Of a DNA stretch of 64,000 nt, positions 58,237 to 64,000 are shown piece after piece. The notes below the pieces were generated by a model. The model was not told the DNA's origin and ran no database searches. It saw only the letters and a program-made list of their open reading frames with translations. Position 1 is the stretch's first letter; each line of letters begins with the position of its first letter. A program made the position numbers and the translations under genes. This DNA comes from CALMEC01 sp963706315. GTDB taxonomy: Bacteria; Actinomycetota; Thermoleophilia; Miltoncostaeales; Miltoncostaeaceae. The stretch covers positions 124,001 to 188,000 of the forward strand of contig CAVPMA010000024.1 in NCBI GenBank assembly GCA_963706315.1, in the 5' to 3' direction.

Positions 58237-60135
58237 TCACGAGAACTCCTCGAGCCGCTCCCCGAGGATGATCCGAGCGGCGGCCTCGATCAGCGCGAGG
58301 TGGGAGAACGCCTGCGGGAAGTTACCGAGGTGACGGGCGCTCTCGGTCTCGAACTCCTCGGCGTACAGCCCCAGCGGGGATGCGACCCGCAGGAGCCGCT
58401 CCATCATGGCGCGCGCACGGGCGTTCTCGCCGATGACCGCCAGCGCTGAGACCAGCCAGAAGGAGCAGATGAGGAACGATCCTTCCTTGCCGGAGAGGCC
58501 GTCGTCGGTCTCGTCGGTTCGGTAGCGCAGAACGAATCCGTGATCGGTGAGTTCCTCGGCGACCGCCATCACGGTCGCGTGCAGGCGCTCGTCCGTCCCC
58601 GGCAGGAACCCGAAGATCGCCGCCAGCAGCGTCGAGGCATCCAGCGAGTCCGTTCCGTAGTGCTGGCGCAGGACGCCGCGCTCCGAGACGCCGTGCTCGA
58701 GGATGTCGGCGCGGATCTCCTCCGCGGTGGCGCGCCAGGCCTCCTGCCGTGTCGGGTCGCCGCGGATCTCCGCGAGCTTCGCCGCCCGGTCGAGGGCCAC
58801 CCAGCACATGAGCTTCGAGGAGACGTAGTGCTGGGGCTCGCCGCGCGCTTCCCAGATCCCCTGGTCCGGTTCGCGCCAGACGTTGGTGGCACAGTCCACC
58901 TGCGTCTCGACGATGGGCCACAGCCGCCGCGGCAGCCGTTCGCTGCGGCGCGTGTGGAGCAGGATCGAGTCGAGCACCGCACCGTAGACATCGTTCTGGC
59001 GTTGGTCGAAGGCGCCGTTGCCGATCCGCACCGGTCGGGCGCCCGCGTATCCGGACAGGTCGTCCCGCGTGGACTCGGTCAGGTCGCGGCGGCCGTCGAT
59101 CCCGTACATGATCTGCAGGGAGCCGTCCTCGGTCGGTTCGAGGTCGGCGACGAACTGCATGAACTCGTCGGCCTCCCAGTCGAGATTGAGCCAGTGCAGC
59201 GCCTGCAGGGTGAACGTGGAGTCGCGCATCCAGGCGTAGCGGTAGTCCCAGTTGCGCTCCCCGCCCGGGGTCTCCGGCAGCGAGGTGGTGAGCGCCGCCA
59301 CCGTGGCGCCGGTGGGCATGTACGTCAGGCCCTTGATCGCGAGCGCCGAGCGTTGGATCTGGTCCCCGAAGCGGTGGTCGGGCAGGCGCGCCCGCCCCAG
59401 CCAGGCGCGCCAGAAGCGGGTGGTGGCCGCGATCCTCGCCTCGGCGTCGCCCGCGTCCTGCGGGACGGCAAGCCCCTCGGCCCACGAGAGCGCGCAGTAC
59501 GCCCGCTCGCCCGCGCCCAGCACGTGCCGGGCCCTGACGCGGTTCCCTTCGATTCCGAGCGCCAGGTCCGACCGCAGACGGATGGTCTGGCCCGCACCCG
59601 TCGCGTCGGCTGCCAGGCGGTCACCGTCGACCAGCGACCACGTGGCCTCCGTACGTCCGTAGTCGAACACGGGCTCGCACACGATGTCGATCTCGACCCG
59701 ACCCTCGATGCACTCGACCGTCCGCACCAGCGTGTGGTCGGCGTCGTCGTCCGCGGGCGGGCGCGTGTGCGGCGTGATCTCGTCCTCGTGATTCCATGGC
59801 CCCATCGTCAACGCGTCGCGAACGACGACCCATCCGGACGGCGTCTTCCACGTCGTCACCAGCACGTTCGTCCCCGGCTCGTAGGCGCGCGCGGACGGAT
59901 GGTTGATGCCGAAGGGCCCGAACTGGAAGAACCCCGCCTGGCGGTCGAGCAGGCTGGCGAAGACGCTCGGCGAGTCGAAGCGCGGCACGCACAGCCAATC
60001 GATCGACCCGTCCGGAGCGACGAGCGCGCCCGTGTGGCAGTTCGAGAGGAACGCATAGTCGGCGATCGGCGGGAACGGCGACGGAGCGGTCGCGTTCCGC
60101 GGGCCCGCCTCCGGATTCGGCGACGGCGGGCTCAC
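58237..60135 (-). CDS. GH15 glucoamylase/trehalase family glycoside hydrolase
   Basis: 632 residues from the GTG at 60135. N-terminal beta domain (DYAFLSNCHTGALVAPDGS, WLCVPRFDSPSVFASLLD) and C-terminal (alpha/alpha)6 barrel (GGERNWDYRYAWMRDSTFT, NDVYGAVLDSILL, GIWEARGEPQHYVSSKLMCW with a probable catalytic Glu, GEGSFL-like KEGSFLICSFWL). Actinobacterial members of this exact type are often trehalases; glucoamylase or glucodextranase activity is possible. No signal peptide, so cytoplasmic. The frame is open upstream to 60270, but a 29-codon leader frame with a strong Shine-Dalgarno ends in GTGA over this GTG, which supports this start. Confidence 0.88.
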   Translation of the reverse strand: MSPPSPNPEAGPRNATAPSPFPPIADYAFLSNCHTGALVAPDGSIDWLCVPRFDSPSVFASLLDRQAGFFQFGPFGINHPSARAYEPGTNVLVTTWKTPSGWVVVRDALTMGPWNHEDEITPHTRPPADDDADHTLVRTVECIEGRVEIDIVCEPVFDYGRTEATWSLVDGDRLAADATGAGQTIRLRSDLALGIEGNRVRARHVLGAGERAYCALSWAEGLAVPQDAGDAEARIAATTRFWRAWLGRARLPDHRFGDQIQRSALAIKGLTYMPTGATVAALTTSLPETPGGERNWDYRYAWMRDSTFTLQALHWLNLDWEADEFMQFVADLEPTEDGSLQIMYGIDGRRDLTESTRDDLSGYAGARPVRIGNGAFDQRQNDVYGAVLDSILLHTRRSERLPRRLWPIVETQVDCATNVWREPDQGIWEARGEPQHYVSSKLMCWVALDRAAKLAEIRGDPTRQEAWRATAEEIRADILEHGVSERGVLRQHYGTDSLDASTLLAAIFGFLPGTDERLHATVMAVAEELTDHGFVLRYRTDETDDGLSGKEGSFLICSFWLVSALAVIGENARARAMMERLLRVASPLGLYAEEFETESARHLGNFPQAFSHLALIEAAARIILGERLEEFS

Positions 60136-60221
60136 GACCGGACCCCCGGGGGGGTGCACGCGACGGCGGGGAGGATGCTCCACCAAGTCGCAGGACGGTC
60201 CTGATCGATGTCCGTGGACAT
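60132..60221 (-). CDS. 29-codon leader ORF coupled to the GH15 gene, or its frameshifted N-terminus
   Basis: AAAGGAG precedes an ATG at 60221 by about six bases. The frame reads MSTDIDQDRPATWWSILPAV and stops with TGA overlapping the GH15 GTG (GTGA). It crosses a C7G5 run (60143-60154), so a one-base change there would instead fuse it to the GH15 protein. No family similarity. Confidence 0.45.
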   Translation of the reverse strand: MSTDIDQDRPATWWSILPAVACTPPGVRS

Positions 60222-60490
60222 TCCGCGCTCCTTTCATGTGAGGCCGCAGGGCCCGGCCCGATGCCGCCACGGTTGCTGGTGCCCAGACGAATGGACACTA
60301 ACCCGTCAAGATCCGGGCCGCGTGTCAATCTCGAGACCACGGGTTCGAACGGCGGCCCTCCCGGCCCGGCAGGAAGCAGCGCTCCGAGCCGAGCGGGGCC
60401 CCCGTCAGGAGAATCTCGCCAAGGCGATCCCCCGACGTGACAACATGGCGAACTGCGCACACTTGCCAATATCAGAAGAGGTGACGAGCA

Positions 60491-61018
60491 GTGGCTGCTG
60501 ACATGTTTTTGACGTACGTGGGCGTCTACGAGAGCGTCGAGGATGCCAAGGCCGACTACCAGGCGGTTCATGACCTGCACGTCAAGGCCGGCCTGATCGA
60601 CGCCTACGATGCCGCCGTCATCGAGCGTAAGGAGAACGGCAAGGTCAAGATCGTCAAGAAGCACGAGACCCCCACCCGGGTCGGCGGTGTCGGCGGTGGG
60701 ACCCTTGGCCTCGCCACGGGCCTCGTGATCGCGCTCTTTCCGGCTGCCGCCATCGGCGGCGGGCTCCTGGCCGCCACGACGGCTGGCGGTGCCGCGCTCG
60801 GCGCCGTGGCTGGCCATGCCGCGGCGGGGATGAGCCGCAAAGACCTCAAGGAACTCGGAGAGGAGCTTGACAAGGGGCAGGCCGGCCTCGTCGTGGTGGC
60901 GGTCTCGGGCACGGGGTCGAGCATCGAGCCCGCGATGAAGCACGCAGGAAACGTTCACACGAGAGAGCTCACGGTCGACGTCGACGAGATCCAAAGGGAC
61001 GCCGAGACGGAGGCCTGA
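60491..61018 (+). CDS. DUF1269-like membrane-associated protein (copy 2)
   Basis: 175 residues. Same layout as the gene at 38450: a ferredoxin-like N-terminal part (FLTYVGVYESVEDAKADYQ), basic stretch KVKIVKKHET, long Gly/Ala-rich hydrophobic hairpin (GVGGGTLGLATGLVIALF, about 66-115), then RKDLKELGEELDKGQAGLVVVAV. Identical residues recur at matching places (DAAVI, GKVK, DLKE, G). Unknown function, probably membrane bound. GTG at 60491 with AGAGGTG nine bases upstream; the ATG at 60503 is an alternative. It is followed by a hairpin terminator. Confidence 0.82.
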   Translation: MAADMFLTYVGVYESVEDAKADYQAVHDLHVKAGLIDAYDAAVIERKENGKVKIVKKHETPTRVGGVGGGTLGLATGLVIALFPAAAIGGGLLAATTAGGAALGAVAGHAAAGMSRKDLKELGEELDKGQAGLVVVAVSGTGSSIEPAMKHAGNVHTRELTVDVDEIQRDAETEA

Positions 61019-61031
61019 TCCGCGCCGAGGA

Positions 61032-61053
61032 AGGGATCGCGCTTGCGATCCCT
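61032..61053 (+). terminator. hairpin terminator
   Basis: AGGGATCGC, loop GCTT, GCGATCCCT: a perfect 9 bp stem 13 bases after the DUF1269-like stop. Confidence 0.7.
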
Positions 61054-61254
61054 CGCTGGGGGCTGAGCGCTGTGCCCAGGGAGCGTCGATTCAACGTCCC
61101 GTCCCTGCGCCGAGCCGCCGTGGAGCGGGACCACACCCCCTCGCTGTCCGATCTCTAGTGTTTCTCTCGCACCCGTTGTCGGTCGAGACCGGAACCGTCG
61201 GCCTCTTCGAGGGCTCGGATCTCACAGGCAAGCCATCGAGTCAAAGGAGGAGTG

Positions 61255-61662
61255 ATGTCGCTGTTCACTCAGTTTGCGGCGGATACGGACTATCCGTTTC
61301 TCAACATCGTGTGGACCATGCTGGTCATCTTCGCGTGGGTCATCTGGTTCTGGCTTCTCATCACGGTCTTTTCCGACCTCTTCCGTCGGAAGGACATCGG
61401 GGGCGGCTCGAAGGCCCTCTGGGTGATCTTCGTGATCGTCTTACCGTTCATCGGCGTTCTGATCTACCTCATCGCGCAGGGCGACCATATGGCCGAGCGC
61501 AACTTGCAGCAGGCGAAGGCGATGCAGGCCGACACGGATGCCTACATACAGAGCGTCGCCGGCGGGAGCGCGGCGGAGATCGAGCGCGCGAAGGGTCTCC
61601 TCGACTCCGGCGCGATCACGCAAGCGGAGTTCGATCAGATCAAGGCGAAGGCGCTCAGCTGA
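61255..61662 (+). CDS. PLDc_N-type membrane protein with C-terminal SHOCT domain (copy 2)
   Basis: 135 residues. Two membrane helices (about 18-38 and 55-75) around DLFRRKDIGGGSKALW, a linker, then a SHOCT motif (EIERAKGLLDSGAITQAEFDQIKAKAL, 107-133). Very similar in plan and sequence to the gene at 37132, so the two are paralogues. AAAGGAGG stands five to six bases before the ATG at 61255. The 236-base gap upstream holds the preceding terminator and presumably this gene's promoter. Confidence 0.86.
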   Translation: MSLFTQFAADTDYPFLNIVWTMLVIFAWVIWFWLLITVFSDLFRRKDIGGGSKALWVIFVIVLPFIGVLIYLIAQGDHMAERNLQQAKAMQADTDAYIQSVAGGSAAEIERAKGLLDSGAITQAEFDQIKAKALS

Positions 61663-61720
61663 CGATGTGCGCGTAAGCGCCGTTCGTTCGCGCGTTCCAC
61701 GGTCCGGCACAGGGTGGATT

Positions 61721-61759
61721 CCGGGCTGGCGGACCGATTCAATCGGTTCTCCAGCCCGG
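61721..61759. terminator. long convergent hairpin terminator
   Basis: CCGGGCTGG (61721-61729) pairs with CCAGCCCGG (61751-61759); inside, GGACCGATT pairs with AATCGGTTC with one G-U. One mismatch separates the two helices. It lies between the ends of the convergent SHOCT and holin-like genes. Confidence 0.75.
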
Positions 61760-61838
61760 GGCCAGCCACCTGCGAACCCGGTGGCGGCTCAGGGGTTCGG
61801 CCACGCCGGGACCCGGACTCAACGGCCGACGGGTGCGG

Positions 61839-62219
61839 CTACTCGTCCCGGCCGGTGATCTTACGGAAGAGCCATCTGGCCAGCAGCAGGTTGGCCAGGA
61901 CCATCCCGAGCCACACGATCACGGTCGCGGCCACCCAGGTCCCGAAGCCCTCGATCGTGAGGTTGTCCGAGACGAGATCGGTGACGAGCAGCGCGATGAA
62001 GGCGCCGATCAGGCCGACGAAGCTCGACAGGACGTGGGCGTTCTTGTTCACGATCGTCTCCGTCGCCGCCCGGGCCACCACCAGGATGGCGGCGAAGACA
62101 ACGACCACGACCGGGAACATGCCGGCGCTGATCGAGAAGTCGTCCAGCAGGAGCGCCGCGACGAGGAGGGCGATCGCGCTCGTGACGAGCGCGACGATGA
62201 TCGAAGCGAGGAACCGCAC
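61839..62219 (-). CDS. phage-holin-family-like small membrane protein
   Basis: 126 residues, four hydrophobic helices (about 3-24, 31-51, 63-84 and 92-116). The pattern matches the chromosomal phage holin family IV / YvlD-like proteins, which are not phage lysis genes. No lysin or phage genes are nearby. The GTG at 62219 gives the family-typical start (RFLASIIVALV) with AGGA nine to ten bases upstream; an open extension begins at 62252. Function unknown; possibly envelope stress. Confidence 0.75.
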   Translation of the reverse strand: MRFLASIIVALVTSAIALLVAALLLDDFSISAGMFPVVVVVFAAILVVARAATETIVNKNAHVLSSFVGLIGAFIALLVTDLVSDNLTIEGFGTWVAATVIVWLGMVLANLLLARWLFRKITGRDE

Positions 62220-62355
62220 GGCGGCGGATCCTAGGTGTCCGTGTCGCGGCACACAAGCTCACCGTGGCGGCTGCCGGGTTCTGGTCGGCCGAACGAACTG
62301 TTGAGTCGCTCCCCTCCTGCTCGTATGCTCGCGCCAAACCGACAAGGAGGCTCCG

Positions 62356-62640
62356 ATGGGGCTCGCACGTGTGGTGTCGTTCGAAGGTGTCAGCACGGAT
62401 CGGATGGAGCAGATGCGGCGCGAGATGCGCGAGCAGGAGCCGCCGGAGGGGCTCGCGGCGACGGAGATCGTGGTACTCCACGATCCGGATTCCGAGAAGT
62501 CGCTCGTGATCCTCTTCTTCGAAACGGAGGAGGACTACCGGCGTGGCGACGAGGTGCTGAACGCGATGCCCGCGGACGAGACTCCGGGACGGCGGACCTC
62601 GGTGACGAGATATGACGTCGCCACCCGCATGACCGTGTAG
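62356..62640 (+). CDS. small ferredoxin-fold-like protein, unknown
   Basis: 94 residues. Begins MGLARVVSFEGVSTDRMEQM and has a second strand EIVVLHDPDSEKSLVILFFE followed by ETEEDYRRGDEVLNAMP. The beta-alpha-beta-beta-alpha order suggests a dimeric alpha/beta barrel (antibiotic monooxygenase-like) fold without catalytic residues that I can name. AAGGAGG is six bases before the ATG, so expression is likely. Hairpin terminator downstream. No function proposed. Confidence 0.75.
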   Translation: MGLARVVSFEGVSTDRMEQMRREMREQEPPEGLAATEIVVLHDPDSEKSLVILFFETEEDYRRGDEVLNAMPADETPGRRTSVTRYDVATRMTV

Positions 62641-62650
62641 GGGCCCTGAG

Positions 62651-62671
62651 CGACGGGACGGAAGCCCGTCG
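62651..62671 (+). terminator. hairpin terminator
   Basis: CGACGGG, seven-base loop, CCCGTCG: a perfect 7 bp stem beginning 11 bases after the stop at 62640. The opposing cupin gene ends 76 bases further on. Confidence 0.6.
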
Positions 62672-62746
62672 ACCTGCCGGACCCGGGGCTCGTCGCTCCG
62701 GGTTCGCGGCGCGGCGGAGCGACCGCGCCACAGTGCCGGGTCGGAG

Positions 62747-63145
62747 CTATTCGACGGGCCAGAAGTCAGGGACGGTTTCGACGTCGCCGCTCGGGTCGTC
62801 GAGTCTCACGGAGCAGATGACGAGTTCGGCGTCCCCCGGCTCGTCGTTCCAGACCGACCGGACGACCTGGGGGGCCACGCGCACGGCGGTGCCCGGCCCG
62901 AGCTCGACCACCGCGTCATCGAGCTTGAACTGCAGCCGCCCGGACATGACGAAGTAGATCTCTTCCTGGGTCGCGTGGCGATGGCCGTAGCCGCCCTTGC
63001 CGCCCGTGTGCTGCGGCATACGCCGGTAGGTGAAGGCGACCTGCTCGCAGCCCAGCGGACCCGTGAACAAGCGCATCTCGCCGGGGTAGCTGTCACCGAA
63101 CACATCGGGCACCTCGTCCATTCGGCAGATCGTGTAGGCGTTCAT
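62747..63145 (-). CDS. cupin-domain protein
   Basis: 132 residues, single conserved beta barrel. Cupin motif 1 is GYGHRHATQEEIYFVMSG (two His and a Glu for metal), and motif 2 is LGPGTAVRVAPQVVRSVWN, in which the usual His is absent or replaced. Could be a sugar isomerase, a dioxygenase-like enzyme or a sensor; not decidable. The ATG at 63145 has GGGGGGAG about five bases upstream; a longer frame opens at 63196. Stands alone. Confidence 0.85.
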   Translation of the reverse strand: MNAYTICRMDEVPDVFGDSYPGEMRLFTGPLGCEQVAFTYRRMPQHTGGKGGYGHRHATQEEIYFVMSGRLQFKLDDAVVELGPGTAVRVAPQVVRSVWNDEPGDAELVICSVRLDDPSGDVETVPDFWPVE

Positions 63146-63875
63146 CGCGCTCCCCCCGGTCGGGCGCATCGTCTCAGCCGTGTACGCGTGCGGCAAGAGG
63201 GGAATCTCAGAGCCGGCATGTCCGGTGCGGGAGACGGTGCGGGGAGGGGGGACGATTCCTCTCTTCGGTCCTGCCCTCCGGGCGGGCCGGGTGCCCGGGC
63301 GAGCCCCGGGTCATGGGCCCCGCCCCCGCGATTCGGACCGATAGAGTGGACGGACTTGGTCCGGGAGGGGAAGTGATCATGGACACCACCGAGTGCCCGT
63401 CACCGATCATCATCGACGTCGAATCCCTCCGGCGAGTTGTGTCCGGTCGAGCGGACCGATGGACCGTCGTCCCCTGCTCCCGAGGATCGCGCACGCGGCC
63501 CGACCCGACTCCGGCGGGCGATTGACGTGATCGTCGTTGCAGGCACCGAGGACGGCCCGGCGCCGTCCCGGCACCGGGTTGGCGATGGGGCGTGCGATCC
63601 GGGCATCGGGGGACCTCACGCCAACCGAGCGAGCTCCATCGGTGGCCGTGACGGCCGGTCGCCCGCCCACTGGCCGTGCGCGCTCACGTGAGGGCGATTC
63701 GTCCCACCACGAGGGTCGGTGACGCGTCCGGCGCGCGCCGGACGAAGCAGGGGCCCTTCGTACGCGGTGCAGACGCGGGCAGCCGGCGCTGTTGACCCTC
63801 GAGTCCCCGTCCACGACGGCCGACGAGGCCGGGCAGAGTCCGAGGAGGTCTATCTCCCGCCTCCCGGGCGCGCGC
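63146..63875. other. 730-base gap with no convincing gene
   Basis: Between the cupin gene (minus) and the SulP transporter (plus). The only candidate is a 48-codon frame at 63379-63525 (plus), whose ATG follows GGGAGGGGA and begins DTTECPSPIIIDVESLRRVV; its second half is Arg/Pro-rich. A CGGACC/GGTCCG inverted repeat (about 63336-63365) precedes it. The rest, on both strands, gives only low-complexity Arg/Gly/Pro translations. Possibly a degraded gene or a long leader for the transporter. Confidence 0.4.
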
Positions 63876-64000
63876 ATGATCGCATCCTACCGGGCCGAGT
63901 GGCTCTCGAAGGACGTCGTTGCGGGCCTCGTCCTGACGGCGCTGCTCATCCCGCAGGGGATGGCCTATGCGGAGCTGGCCGGCCTCCCAGCCATCACCGG
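63876..64000 (+). CDS. SulP-family inorganic anion transporter, N-terminus only
   Basis: The first 41 residues are visible before the window ends. RAEWLSKDVVAGLVLTALLIPQGMAYAEL followed by AGLPAITG is the classic start of SulP/SLC26 transporters (sulfate, bicarbonate or other anions): amphipathic entry helix and the first transmembrane segment with the PQGMAYA motif. The ATG at 63876 is used here; an in-frame TTG at 63792 would add 28 residues. A GGAGG at 63844-63848 is 27 bases before the ATG, too far for ideal use, so the start is uncertain. Confidence 0.85.
   Translation, partial: MIASYRAEWLSKDVVAGLVLTALLIPQGMAYAELAGLPAIT

Noticed and set aside
60335..60355. GGTTCGAAC, resembling a tRNA T-loop
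   Set aside because: Flanking bases do not pair into a T-stem or acceptor stem and no D- or anticodon arm is present.
61839..62219. Holin-like protein as evidence for a prophage
   Set aside because: No lysin, structural, integrase or attachment sequence nearby; this family is common as an ordinary chromosomal membrane protein.
63410..63877. 155-codon minus-strand frame opposite the SulP leader
   Set aside because: Arg/Pro/Ser-rich translation with no start signal or family pattern.

Overview
The window is a 64 kb piece of a very GC-rich chromosome. It is densely packed with short intergenic gaps, many genes overlap by 1-4 bases, and GTG/TTG starts are common. It carries an actinobacterial-type fused 2-oxoglutarate decarboxylase/dehydrogenase (KGD), a BTAD-type regulator, ClpS, DUF1269/DUF6325/DUF7144 small proteins and AfsR-like fusions. 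Together these point to Actinomycetota, most likely a soil-type Thermoleophilia-like lineage; the class-level guess is inference. No rRNA, tRNA, CRISPR array, prophage or insertion sequence was seen.

Layout. 1-13.8 kb (all minus): glutamate synthase gltB-gltD, then a tightly overlapping trio (circularly permuted ATP-grasp, alpha-E protein, transglutaminase-like protein), then the long helicase lhr, which runs off the left edge. 14-25 kb: clpS plus a ThDP decarboxylase (plus strand), then on the minus strand uppP, a lipoate ligase-like gene, a 1410-residue KGD that unusually carries its own two lipoyl domains, a photolyase and an MFS exporter. 25-29 kb: a GT4 glycosyltransferase and a glycogen-debranching-like enzyme. 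29-34 kb: hemE-hemH-copA-metallohydrolase operon (minus). 34-40.6 kb: small stress-type and membrane proteins (YidB-like, PLDc_N-SHOCT, DUF7144, DUF1269, DUF6325, SHOCT) with several long hairpin terminators. 40.9-48.8 kb: a two-domain Ppx/GppA protein, a leftover antiporter N-terminus, a ClC channel, a K+ channel, a PEBP protein, a BenE-type transporter and a decayed BTAD/hydrolase/cyclase locus. 49-58 kb: MFS exporter, cytochrome bd oxidase (cydAB), GMC oxidoreductase, NDH-2 and zwf. 58-64 kb: GH15 glucanase/trehalase, a second copy of the DUF1269 and PLDc_N-SHOCT pair, a holin-like protein, a cupin and the start of a SulP transporter.

How it fits together. The mix is central metabolism (glutamate synthesis, TCA, oxidative pentose phosphate entry, heme, respiration through NDH-2 and cytochrome bd), polyglucan handling (GT4, debranching enzyme, GH15), and envelope or stress functions. 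The best candidate for a poorly described system is the ATP-grasp/alpha-E/transglutaminase trio sitting directly behind glutamate synthase. The most informative oddities are the apparent AUC start of gltB, the self-lipoylated KGD next to a lipoate ligase-like gene, and the degenerating 46.4-48.8 kb locus whose remnant encodes, in antisense, the tail of the neighbouring transporter.
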